From contig MEDY01000115.1 in the NCBI GenBank assembly GCA_001724265.1, positions 1 through 64,000 on the forward strand: a DNA stretch of 64,000 bases. Reading direction: 5' to 3'. How positions within the stretch are numbered: position 1 is the stretch's first letter; the number at the start of each line of letters is the position of its first letter. Shown here piece by piece: positions 48,101-58,607 of this stretch. The notes beneath the pieces were generated by a model. That model had not been told where the DNA came from. It searched no databases and was given only the letters and a program-made list of their open reading frames with translations. Origin of the DNA: Rhizaria sp. SCN 62-66. Lineage: Eukaryota > Rhizaria, unplaced. The position numbers and the translations under genes were made by a program.

Positions 48101-49525
48101 AGCAGCCGCAACAGGCGCAGTCGCCGGCGACGCCAACTGATGCTGCCGGAGGGCGTTTACGGGCCCGGCAGCGAGCCGGGCATTGGCGCGGGCACTGGCG
48201 CGGGCGACGGAGGCTGCGAAGGCGCGTTGTGCGTCCGCTGTGGCCGCCGCCGCAGCCGCAGCGCGCAGCTCACCCTCCACACCCCCCTCACCAGACGAGG
48301 CGTTGTCCCCACGAGTTCCAGCATGAGTACCCCCACGTGTACCTGAGATATTGCTATTGCTAGCAACGGAGCCCGTGGTACCCATGCCGGAGTTTGCGCC
48401 TGTACCCGCGGCCGTCGCGCTATGACTAGAGCTTGACGGGAGGGTCGTGGGAAGTGAAAGCGCCGGGTAGGCTAAGTACCTCGAACTCAGGGCTAAGGGG
48501 CAGCGGGGCGCACACGCCGACCACGGCGCTGAGCCGCCGTTGTAACTCGTGGTACTCGTGGCTGAAGCCCCGCCTCCAGAGGCACCTGCGCCCGCGCCAG
48601 AGCTGGCGTTGGACGCAGAGGCGGCGGCGGCGGCAGCGGCGGCGGCGGAGACTGAGGCTGCGGGGGCGCCGCAGGCAGCGGGGAAAATCTTGACAGTCAT
48701 TAAGTGGTGCAGTTCGGGGTGTGACAGCGTAAACACGCTGTCTGCACCGCTGATATTTGCGGGGTTTTGAGTCTGGTTGTGGCTGTGGCCGCCCGCCATT
48801 GCCTCAGCAGTTTGACTCTGGCTCTGGCTGTGACTCTGACTGCTGCTGCTGTTGTTGTTGTTTGTGGTGATGTGGATCGCGTAGACCGACGCAGTCAGCT
48901 CGAACCCGACCGCGAGCAGCGGCGTCGGCGCCGCAGCGACCGTGAGCGACAGCACGGGTGCCGGCAGTTTAGTCGTGTGTACCCACCGGGACACCACAGG
49001 CGCGTACACGCGTACTGAAGCCCGAGAGCACCCGTGGGAATCGGCCGCGAACGCCACCGCAAGCAGCAAGTGCTGCCACAGACCGGTACCCGCGGGACCC
49101 ATGGGATTGTTGCTGCTTACGTTGCTGCTGTTGTTTTTGGCGTGTGCGTTGTTTATGTTTGTGGTTGTGGAAGCAACGGCAGAGGTGAGGAGTGAAGCCG
49201 TCGACGCCGGAGGCAAGTCATAGCGCGAAATGGGGCGGATTGCGAGCGGAGCGCAACGAGGGGACTGCGAAAGCGGCAGGAGCAGACGCATGTCATGCGG
49301 CGCGGCGACGTGGTGTAAGCTAAAACCTGTCGGGTACGCAGAGACGAGGAGAGTCACGGTTTCGCCACCGCAAACCCAGGACTCAAACGAGTGCCAGAGC
49401 AGCGGCGGCACAATACTGCTGCTGCTGCTGCTGTTTGCATTTGAGGAGTGCCCCGCGTTGGAAGTGTTGTTGTTATTGTTAAGGTTTGGAGTGTGAAGAG
49501 TGAGTGGCTTCACTGCGTGAGACAT
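36118..49525 (-). CDS. Giant BCAS3-like (ATG18f/g/h-type) WD-repeat protein
   Basis: Seven exons in one frame: 49525-47467, 47271-46176, 45979-44150, 43999-43283, 43100-41361, 41210-40403 and 40227-36118, giving 4,119 residues, stop TAA. Donors are GTATGT, GTACGA, GTAAGT, GTTCGT, GTACGC and GTACGT. The conserved core is a beta-propeller. Exon 1 has WVCGGE.V.LLVSAYPTGF, APVVSRWVHTTKLPAPVLSL and PLLAVGF. Exon 2 has ATAGVVLVRDVWTKRVVA and APVAALSFDAAGGCLAVAAEDG. Exon 3 has LQRGATRALPTAVTFSPCGRW then ALTSVNGTVHLFAVGAFGG. This matches BCAS3 and plant ATG18f/g/h, which bind phosphoinositides and the phagophore in selective autophagy. Later exons carry short ordered pieces between very long Asn, Ser, Gly, Ala and His tracts; exon 7 alone has ~1,370 codons. 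The protein is several times the usual family length. Function beyond the core is unknown. Confidence 0.85.
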
Positions 49526-49545
49526 TTTGCACGCAAAACAACAAC

Positions 49546-50409
49546 TGGGCTCGTTGAACCAGCTGGGTACTGACAGCTGGTGTTACTGGGGCTCTAGGGT
49601 AGTCGAGTGTGATTAGAGGGTTGCAGTGAGGATGGTAGCACAAGTGAGGCGCCAAGGCGTGTGCCTTAGAGTTTAAGAAAACCCTAGCTGTGAAGACGGA
49701 GCTTGGAGAGGCGCAAAGAAACGCAGCAAGTGCTGCTGCTTGTTGCAAGTGTAGCCAAGCCTGTGGGAAAGCTGGTGCCGGGCACTTAGGGTAGTTGAAG
49801 GTGAGTGTCAAGTAAGAGCGCTGCAGTTGTAGCAACGATGACTGTGGTTGTTGTTGGAAGGCCAGAGATTGGACGGGGAGAAAATGCAGGATATGAGCAC
49901 ATAGAAGGCCATAGAATTGCATATACCAGGAAGGCGCAGAGACTATATAGAGCGTTTAATACTAAGTGACCAGCTAGAGCAGTATAAATACGTATTATCC
50001 CGGCATTGCGGCTGTGGAAATAGAGAGATGGGAGAGTCAGAGAGTGACCCTGGTTGGATATGAAGTGCTGGCCCAGGACGCTAACAGACACCGGTACGGT
50101 AATCATTTTAAACTAGAATATATTTTAGCTAAACTACACCATGTTAGTGGCGCTGTCGCTGTTTACGGTGAGGAACGCCGACTACGAGATGTAACTGGAT
50201 AACGGTTTGACCCCAACTTCAAATCGTGGTCGCCGCCACACATCGAGGCGCAAGGTGAGCGGCCGTGACTTTCACACCAAATCCTTCGTCCTGACACCAT
50301 TAGTTTATCCTGTCAAGAATCTCGCGCAATGTCCACGGAAGCTTTCTTTATTTTATTTTAACGGTCATTTCTCACGTCTCGATCTTTGTCCTCGTTTTGC
50401 CTCGCCCAG
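49546..50409. other. Divergent intergenic region
   Basis: Separates the BCAS3-like gene from LSm1. Acceptor-like AG dinucleotides lie just before both start codons (49546-49545 on minus, 50408-50409 on plus). A GTACGG at about 50095 could be a cis donor for LSm1. No other gene is seen. Confidence 0.5.
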
Positions 50410-50415
50410 TCCCTC

Positions 50416-51196
50416 ATGGCGTCCCGCTCTGCGACCGAGACCGCTCCCGAGCACATGGTGAGCCAGGACCTGCTCACCCACGCCGTCAACGCTAGTATGA
50501 TCGATTACATCGATAAGAAGGTCGTTGTCACTATGCGCGATGACTGCCAGATCGTCGGCCGCATCCGGTATGTCCTAATTACCCCTCTTTACATCTCTGA
50601 TCGGTTGCTCAACTGCCTCACTCGCCACTCCACTTGATCCCCACTCATCATAACGCCCCGCCCCGCCCCGCCCTGCTTTCTTTCCACATACAGCACGTTC
50701 GACCAGTTCAACAACATTGTTCTCACCGATGCTTCCCAGCGCTACTTCTACAACGGCACTTACGCCGACAAGAGCGTTGGCTCCGTCATGATCCGTGGTG
50801 AGTCCCTCGCCTACGTCGGCGTCCTCGTACGTACTATTAATATGTTGCAAACAAGTCTAATCGTGCCCGAGGTCTTGCACACCTTATCATCCTTCTACCT
50901 TGCTAAACCTGTATGCATTGTCGTTCATGCTGTGTCGCTATGACCTATCTTAGTTCTCCCCTACGCACGCAACGTCTCACATCTCCACTCGACTTCTCTT
51001 CTTTCTTCTCCTTGTTCACCACGACTGCCTTGCACCCATATGCTGCGATTCGGCTCTCACTGGATATATACAGAACGAGCGCAACTATTCCTTCCGCGAG
51101 GTGACCAAGGACGCGCTGTTCCAGGCCCGCGAGGCTGCGGGTCTCCCTCCGCTCACCAAATCAACCAAGTTCGACGCCTTTAACGGCGGCCACTGA
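50416..51196 (+). CDS. LSM1: LSm1, U6-like Sm protein of the mRNA decapping activator
   Basis: Three exons (50416-50567, 50694-50826, 51074-51196), donors GTATGT and GTACGT, 135 residues, stop TGA. Sm motif 1 spans IDKKVVVTMRDDCQIVGRIR and TFDQFNNIVLTDA, joined exactly across intron 1. Sm motif 2 is GSVMIRGESLAYVGVL. The C-terminal extension (about residues 96-135) contains the LSm1-type helix and LPPLT. Length and the initial Leu/Asp-rich helix fit LSm1 rather than another Sm family member. In the LSm1-7/Pat1 ring it binds oligoadenylated mRNA 3' ends and promotes decapping in the cytoplasm. Confidence 0.94.
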
Positions 51197-52150
51197 AGGC
51201 TCTTGAGTCTCTTGAATATAACTAATGTCGCCACTGAAGTTTCAACAATATCGCATTGTATCGCTGAAGTTGCTGAAACGGCTGACTTGTAGATATCTTG
51301 ATTCTGGAGGCGTTTCGGGACGAGATAATGCGAGTGCAACTTTATGAGAATGTGTTGACTGATATCGTGTTTCTTGTGGTCGGTTTCTGCTTGTCTTGGT
51401 GATACTGCTGTTGTATGTATCTGGCATTTGTTTGTTGTTGCAGTACTGATTTCACGGAATGAACCTATATGAGATCCAGGTATTGCAGTTACGAGCCCTG
51501 TTTAACTGCACAGCTTGCGTCCACTTCGTTACACTTTCCCTGAAGGCTCATGTATACCTACATTTCAACGTGTTGAGGGCCAGTGCCTCTCAAATCACAA
51601 CTCAACACTCACATCTATTGATTGGCAGAAACACGAGAAACCAACAAATACAAACAAATAACTAAATACCCCAAAAACGTTCACATACAATTCTGTTGTC
51701 TCTGATCGTGATTCGCGACGAGTAACGAATCTAGTTATCACGAATCTAGTGATCAAACATTTTGTGAACTTCATTAACTTACAATTCACATCCAAAACAT
51801 ATTTTTTTCGTTGTATTCTGTTGAAGTATTATGACCACATACCGTCACCCCATCTCACTTAGTTTCGACAAACACAGAGCTTCATACCCGCAATTGCAAC
51901 ATCACTGACCATCATCGTCACGTGCAACAGCATCAGGAGCAGCATTCGTATTGATTATAGCACCCGCACTCGCAATATACACATCGTTCTTACCTGAATC
52001 AACGCACGCTGCCGAGACGACACAACAGCAACAACAGCCGCTGCGCGACGCTGCGCTGCATTACGCCTTGTTGCGTCAATAGTGCCATAAAGTACTTAGA
52101 AGAGGTTCAATATTGAGTCCTAATCTCCCGCAACAATTTGCTTAGTTGAT
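51197..52150. other. Intergenic, no supported gene
   Basis: AT-rich with short chance frames on both strands. Nothing is recognisable. Confidence 0.5.
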
Positions 52151-52492
52151 TCAATGGGTGGCCGCGCTGCTAGAGCTTGTTGCAGCTGCGGCAGCAGCAG
52201 CGGCGGCGGCATGCGCACCTTGATCTTCGCTTAGACCTGAAACACTCACGTCGTCGCCGTTATGTTGATCATTGCGATGATTTGTGATATTCATGGAGTC
52301 CATATGGCGCACTGATTCAAGTCTTCTTATGGGAGAGCAAGCAGACTTTGTGCATGCGCATATCGAGAATTCAAACAGGATGTATTCACACATCGTAGCT
52401 TGGCCATTCATGACTAAAACGTACGTACTACATATTTCCAATGAACAAGCAGAACCAGACAAACAATTTTGGATTACGCAGAAGCTAATCAC
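52151..52492 (-). CDS. Possible small Ala/Ser-tailed protein
   Basis: Open frame ending in TGA. Its last 50 codons (from the ATG near 52300) are His/Asn/Asp-rich then Ala10 and Ser/Thr, like exons elsewhere in the window, and an acceptor-like GAATCAG lies 8 nt before that ATG. The upstream part is Cys-rich, AT-rich and contains a GTACGTACG donor-like site near 52425, so it may be intron or a first exon. No homology is recognised. Confidence 0.25.
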   Translation of the reverse strand: MISFCVIQNCLSGSACSLEICSTYVLVMNGQATMCEYILFEFSICACTKSACSPIRRLESVRHMDSMNITNHRNDQHNGDDVSVSGLSEDQGAHAAAAAAAAAATSSSSAATH

Positions 52493-52657
52493 GCCTTGTT
52501 AAAAATACATGTGACACTGCACACGTAGACACCTAAACACATCTAAGTAATATCGATATAAACAAAACAGCCTATCTTTAGCTGATACGGAAACGCCCAT
52601 GATCAACTCAAATCAACGTAGACTTGTCGACTCTCAATTTGAATCTGAAATGAGTGA

Positions 52658-55160
52658 TCACTTCCCACTGTTCGCGGTGTTTGCAACACTCGCACCAACC
52701 CCAGCGCCAGTGCCAGCGCCAGCGCCAGTGATGCCGGCGTTAGGCATAGGCGCGGACAGAGGCACAGTCGCGGACGCAACACCGCCCGGGAGCACCATGC
52801 TTGCCAGCGGCAACGGCGCCGCGGCCGCAGCAGCGGCACTCAGAGGCAGGAGAACCGGCGCGTGTGTGTGCAAAGGCCCCTGCTGCTGCGCTCCGGTGGC
52901 GGGAACAGCGTTCGCGCCAGCGTTCATCGGATGACTCTGCTGCTGCTGCTGCGGCTGCTGCTGACCCGGGTACTGCTGGTGTTGCTGTTGGCCGAAGGGA
53001 CCGGTAGGGAAGCCGGCCCAGGACTGCCCGTGGACACCCCGTACACCTGCCGCGTTCCCGTACGGGTACTGGCCGTACGCACCATAGCCGCTGGTGTTGT
53101 TGACGTTGTTGGTATTCCCGTTCCCGCTGGCGTTGGCGCTAGGGTCGACGTTTGTACCGTATACAGCAGCGCTGATGTGTGCGAACAGCTTCGGCGCCTC
53201 GCTGCGGTCAAATGACAGCTCCTGCTTAAGAAACTCCGGGTACTGAACACCTGCCAGCGCAAACTCAACGGGCACATACCGCATGCGCGCGGACCGGCGG
53301 GACGCAATGAGCTCCATCTTGATGAACCGCGCGGCGTCGGCGTCCTTCAAGCTCACCGCGTAGGACATCTTGTGGTAGCCAACGTCGGTGGGCTGCTTCA
53401 CTTTGAACCCGGTCAAACCGCGGTACGCCGCCACAACGTCTTCGAGAATGCCAAGCTTAACGGCGGCGGCGTCGAGCTGCTTCGCGTGCTGCTGCTGCGC
53501 CTGCGCGGCTTCCGCCTGCAGCGCCTCCGTCAGCGCGGTTTGCGTGTGCAGCAGTGCAGCGAGCTTCGACAGTTCTTCGTCCTTGGCGGCTGCCTGCTCA
53601 CGGTCGCGGCGCTGGCGTCCGGGGCTCGGCAGCGCGGCGCGATGCTGCGCGTTGATGCGAGATATGTGCTCCTTGAGTTCTGAGATCGTGCGTTCGCTCT
53701 CCGACTCGCGCGCGCGCCAGAGAGCTTCAGTACGCGTGCGTTCAGCGGCGACGGCGGAGTCGACGGAGGACTGCAGGGCTTCGTAACGGCTCGTAAGCTC
53801 GTTGTAAGCCTTCTGCAGCGCAATGTAAGCCGCGGGACTCGTGACACCCGCGACGGTACCCATGCCAGCAGCACCCGCACCAGAGCCAGTGCCGGCAGCA
53901 GCAGCAGGAATACCCGCGCGGAGATTGCTCGACGACAACGTAGAGGCGAAGTTAGAACCCGCATTGCCTGCGGTGTAGCTTGCGTTGTGCGCAGTAGCAG
54001 CGTTGGCGGCGGCCGAAGCGGCTGCGGCAGGACGAGGGCGTTTGCTGTTGAAAACGAGGCCACTGTCATCGTCCTCCACCGCAGCGCCCCTGATGCCACC
54101 ACCGACAGCGCTGGCACTACTGCTGCTGGAGCTCGAGCTAGCGTTGTTGTTGATGTCGCTGCGAGCGCGGGAGTTGGTGTTGGCCGCCGAAACGAGCGAA
54201 GGAACAATCGAAGGTGCGAGCAGAGTTGCGTCCAAGTCAACCGCGTTGGTATCATCGTTGCTCTCGAGGCTATCGCTAACGCTGGCGACAGCATTGAGAC
54301 TCTTTGCAGTGCTAGACACCCGGCCCTTAGCTGCCGCACTAGTGGCCTTGCCACCGCCTGTCACACTGGCACTGCTAGAGCTCGCGTTGTTGGTGGTGGT
54401 GTCTTGTTGTGAGCCGCCTGAGGCTTCCTGGGCGGCTTGCCTTGCGTAGAGGGCCTTCTCCTGCTCCGGCAGCTCAGCCCAGAGCTGCTTGATACGAGAC
54501 TTAAGCTCGGCCATGGTCAGCAGCGGCCAACGCTCCTTGCAGGGTCCGATGGTGGTGCTTGCGAACAGCGCGAAGCCGGACTCCGCAGTGTACAGCACCC
54601 TCCCCCCGGCCACTGCCCCAGAGGCAGTCGCAGCGGCATTCGCGTTGTCCGCCGGGGCGGGCGCGGGGGTCTTGCTCTTGATCGCGCTTGCAGCAGGTTT
54701 GCTCGCAGCAGCAGCCGCAGCAGCAGCGGTAGTTGAGGAGCGTTTGGGGCGGGACGGTGTGGCAGCGGCGGAGGCTGAGCTTGGCACGGCTGAGCTCGAG
54801 TCGCCGTTGCCGTTGTCGCTGTCTTCAGATTGCTCCTCAACAATGGGGGACGCGAGGGCGCGCTTGCGGCGGGCGCCAGGGGTGGCTGCGGCAGTGGCGG
54901 TGGTCGTCTTGGGGGTTGTAGTCGGGGTGACTGCGGAGTTGGCGGCCGAGGTGGAGCGGGCTGACGAGCGACGCGGCGCCCGGGCTAGAACGCAATACAA
55001 ACACAAAAACAAACCAGAAATACAGTGTGAGAGTAAGACATAAAGCAATTTATTATGTGAATAAGGTTTCATAGCGATAGAGAGACGTTGAGTTGAGAGA
55101 GTCGGGAAGGGGAAACGTACCTGACTCCGAAACCTTGGTTGAGGAGGAGCGGGTCGACAT
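52658..55160 (-). CDS. HMG-box protein with Csm1/Pcs1 (monopolin)-like C-terminal domain
   Basis: Two exons, 55160-55121 (13 codons) and 54984-52658, donor GTACGT, 788 residues, stop TGA. The start lies 9 nt after an acceptor-like CTAGCAG. After an Ala/Ser/Lys-rich N-terminus comes an HMG box at ~145-205 (GFALFAST, KERWPLLTMAELKSRIKQLW, LPEQEKALYARQAAQEA). A long Ser/Asn/Ala linker leads to a coiled coil (~400-520, including YNELTSRYEALQSSV). Residues ~523-624 form a globular module (AAYRGLTGFKV, MSYAVSLKD, VPVEFALAGVQYPEFLKQEL, FDRSEAPKLFAHI) with the layout of the Csm1/Pcs1 RWD-like domain. Csm1/Pcs1 dimers cross-link kinetochore or rDNA components. A Gln/Gly/Pro tail follows. The HMG box on the same chain could give direct DNA binding. 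The HMG box is fairly certain; the Csm1-like call is motif-based. Confidence 0.78.
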
Positions 55161-55170
55161 CGGGGCGCTC

Positions 55171-55739
55171 TGCTAGCGATGTACAGTGGATGTAGCTCAC
55201 TGCCAAGTAGATGGAGCGCAATATACAAGAGGGTGGTCGAGTAACCTGGTGTTGTTTGTGTGACTGAAATGCACGGTTAAGCACGTAGAGGGATGAAACG
55301 GAAGGCGTGATGTGAGACTGGAACAACGGATAGGTCAGCTGAGATTCAAATTATTGAGGGCTGTAGATCGTCAGCGAGAACAAAGATGAAGTATACATGA
55401 GAACGCAAGCATGCATGTTTGGATTTTTATATTATGATATCTATGAATGTGATTATGACGCTTAGGAGACAGTTCAAGTAAGCTGACGAGCGTTGTCCAT
55501 TTCGACTCGAAGCTTTTTCGCGAACCAGGGCCTAGCCCAAACCATGGAGACGAAACCGCTCTGTCCAGTTTCAAAACATCGCATATCTCTCCTTGCCTTC
55601 GTTATTTGTTTCTGCTAGATCACACACAGCAACGCAATTTGGATTTTCACATGATCACCTAATTATTCTCTCTAAAACCATGCCTATCACTCCCTGTGCT
55701 CACTCCTCTAACGCTGCTTCCTCGTTTTGTTCTGGACAG
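55171..55739. other. Divergent intergenic region
   Basis: No supported gene. The right end has CTCTAACG plus a pyrimidine tract and GGACAG (AG at 55738-55739) 10 nt before the next ATG, with no GTACG or GTAAGT donor on that strand. Confidence 0.5.
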
Positions 55740-55749
55740 TCTCGACTCC

Positions 55750-56163
55750 ATGGCCGACGTCGCCCAGGCGCCCACCCAGCGCGGTCTCGCCCCCGCGCGC
55801 CCAACCCCCGAGGACCTCAAGACCTCTCGCACCATCCACGGTCACACCGGGCAGGCCCGTCCCAGCGTCCCTAACCCTAGCAAGCACTTCACGAACCGTG
55901 CCGGCACTCCCCTGCCGCCGCCCCCGCGTCCCGAGGCTGCTTCCCCGCGCCGCGCCGCGCCCGCCGCGGCCCCGCGCGCCGCCACGCCGCCACAGGCCGT
56001 CGACCCCGCGGCGCCGGTTGCGCGCACGGTTGCTGAGCCCGTGTCCGCGCCCGTCGTCGTCGAGTACAAGGCCGACCCCAACAGCAGTAAGAATGTGCAT
56101 GTCAACGATCGTAAACACCGTGGTGCTTCCCGCAACGTTCTCGGCGGCTTCTTCACCTCATAA
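55750..56163 (+). CDS. Small Pro/Ala-rich protein, unrecognised
   Basis: Single exon, 137 residues, stop TAA. The ATG follows an acceptor-like GGACAG by 10 nt. Ordered-looking ends enclose a Pro/Ala/Arg-rich disordered centre. The N-terminal third reads TPEDLKTSRTIHGHTGQARP and the C-terminus DRKHRGASRNVLGGFF. Both end blocks lack repeats and may be short binding motifs. The codon pattern is strongly GC-ending like the highly conserved genes here, which supports real expression. No family is recognised. Confidence 0.65.
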   Translation: MADVAQAPTQRGLAPARPTPEDLKTSRTIHGHTGQARPSVPNPSKHFTNRAGTPLPPPPRPEAASPRRAAPAAAPRAATPPQAVDPAAPVARTVAEPVSAPVVVEYKADPNSSKNVHVNDRKHRGASRNVLGGFFTS

Positions 56164-56638
56164 ACGACACGATCGCACTATAACGCATGCCTGTGATTTG
56201 GCTTACGACGTGATTTCGTGGTTGTGAGTCAGTCTGTGCTTGTGGTTTCCGTCAAGTTCTATGCTGTGTGTCTCTGTGTCTGTCCTTTCGTTCTTGATTG
56301 TTTTTGTTTACAGCAGTTTAGCTTCTCTGTTTCTTTCCGTATACAATAGTTCTATTTCATTTTCGTTATCGCTAATAGTAGCAGAGTATGATAAGTGTAT
56401 TGCTTTTCAAACAGCAAATGATATACCCTGTAAGATAAGATAGGATCCACTCAGAATCTAATACTTGCCACGAGCATGGCAAATAGCTCACATTCACGTT
56501 GAAAAAAGCCCGTCTCTTGTCACGTCTAAAAGCAGTCAAGCTACACAGTTACACAGCACAATGCAGCGTAACTAAGCAATTTTGTCTGACAATTAGATGT
56601 GATCATTATCGACGGTTTTGAAAGAACGTTTGAGTCAC
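56164..56638. other. Convergent 3' region
   Basis: AT-rich DNA between two gene 3' ends. Nothing else is seen. Confidence 0.5.
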
Positions 56639-57974
56639 TTACGCCTGCTTGGCGAAGAACTCCATGGACGCAGTGCGGTTAGGCTTGATGGTGTCCTTTC
56701 CGGGCTTCCAGTTGGCGGGGCAGACTTCGCCGTGGGCGGCGACGAACTGGTAGCCCTGTAGATGCGAATATATACGCAATTGCGTATAGTCCAGCCAAGC
56801 AACAGACACAAAACAGATTTGATAGAATACGTGTTAGTTTCAGAATGGTTATTCGTTTTTGAGTATTTGAGTTCAAGATGAACCCAAACCAAGCTCAAGC
56901 TTTAACAAAGCACGAAGCGAGAATTATGAAGCTATCACAGGGCAGAAAACAATCGTCGCTAAGATAGATAATGGGATTCAAAAAAGAGTGTTTGCGGAGG
57001 ATGATGGCGTACCTGGACGAGGCGGAGGATCTCATCGACGTTGCGGCCGACAGCGGGGGAGTTGAAAGACGCGTGCTTCAGGGTGCCCTTGTCGTCGATG
57101 ATGTACGTAGCACGGCAAGTGAAGCCGGGGTCCATGAGGCAGCCATAGTCCTCGGAGATCTTGCGGGAGACGTCGGCCATGAGGGGGATGTTGAGGTTGC
57201 CGAGGCCGCCGACCTTGCGCTCAGTAGCCATCCACGCCTGCAGAGAGTCAAAGCAAAAAAAGCCAAATTGCCGCAATAGAAGCGAAAGAAAAGTATGAGC
57301 ATGAGCAATTTGACTGAGAATTTTGATTGAAAGATGGTTGAAAACAAAGCTAAAAACCTAAATCACTGTTATACATACACATCCGTATGATTTGAGTACA
57401 CAATCACGTTTCGTGAATGAGATTACAGAGATACATATCGTGATACTTGTGTGCGTACCTGGTGGACGTTCTCGGAGTCGATCGAGGCAGCGATGATCTC
57501 GCAGTTGGCAGCCTTGAAATCAGCAGCACGGTTGGAGAGCTCAATGATCTCGGTGGGGCAGACTGTGTAGATGCAGCGCAAAAGCAAATGAAGAGGGTTT
57601 GATATTGAATGAGGAGAGAAAAAGCGGTGGAAACTTCAGTATGGGTGCGCGCAAGCACGAAAGAGCGAAACGAAGGAACCTATCGAATGAAGAGATATAG
57701 CACAGTTAAATTAGCATGCAAGATAATGTAAATAGTGTAATTACGTACCGAAGGTGAAGTCCTTGGGGTACCAGGCCAGGACGACGTACTTGCCCTTGTA
57801 GTCATCGAGGGAGATCTTCTTAAGGGAAAGGTCGGGCATAGCAGCCATCGACTCGAACTTGGGGGCGGGAGCCTCGATCTTGGCCGCCTTGCCGAAGGAG
57901 ACGGCGCGGGAGACGGTGGTGATCACCGAGGAGGTGGGGAGCTTGGTGGAGATCTTGGAGACGGAGCGGAACAT
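56639..57974 (-). CDS. Typical 2-Cys peroxiredoxin, mitochondrial
   Basis: Four exons (57974-57749, 57562-57459, 57237-57013, 56755-56639), donors GTACGT, GTACGC and GTACGC, 223 residues, stop TAA. The N-terminal ~30 residues ([16 protein letters not shown]) look like a mitochondrial presequence. Intron 1 splits the peroxidatic motif; the join restores FTFVCPTE with Cys77. The resolving Cys197 is in [11 protein letters not shown]. The catalytic Arg and Thr environment (Thr of [17 protein letters not shown]) is present. GGLG, one of the two hyperoxidation-sensitivity motifs, is present; the C-terminal YF is FF (MEFFAKQA). Such enzymes reduce peroxides with thioredoxin. The ATG follows GCGCAG directly. 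Confidence 0.95.
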
Positions 57975-57976
57975 CT

Positions 57977-58607
57977 GCGCAAATCGGGCGTTGACGCAAG
58001 GGGGCAAGGTAAGTGACGGAGGATGACGATGAGGTCACGATTCAGCAAAACGAGTCATGGCATTAACCAATATAAACGGCTGTATCCAGACATATACATA
58101 ATAAAAATAGCAATTTGAACTCTAACAAATTCTATACGCGTCAAAATCAATCCAGTTCGATGGAGAGAATGAGGTCAAGTGAAGCTTGGTTAAAGCTGGA
58201 AAAATCGTCGTCAGTTGTGCCCTCGCTCGCGCTCGGTGGTCGGTTTTGGGGGTCTCGGTGATTGCATCACACTGAAGCTTACTAGGCATAACTTGAAGGA
58301 ACATTAGATAGACATGCATCGACTTAAATTGCCGGCCGGCATATAATTGAGCATCACAATTTTAAATGTTTTCTTTGGTTTTCGCTGCTTGAACTTCATT
58401 TTGTATGTTGAAAAACGTATAACTTACACTTAGCCTCAGAGTCCGCCCTCAGATAGCATCCTCACTCAAATCTAAACAACACTGCTCTCTACGCAGTCAC
58501 TTTCACTCACTCACATCATCAACGTATATACACAGACAACTATACCATGTGTCTATTTGTCGGATCTCAGGCGGCGACTTAAATTATTGCATCGCGGCTT
58601 GACTTGT
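57977..58607. other. Intergenic, no supported gene
   Basis: Lies between two minus-strand genes and contains no recognised coding sequence or RNA gene. Confidence 0.5.
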
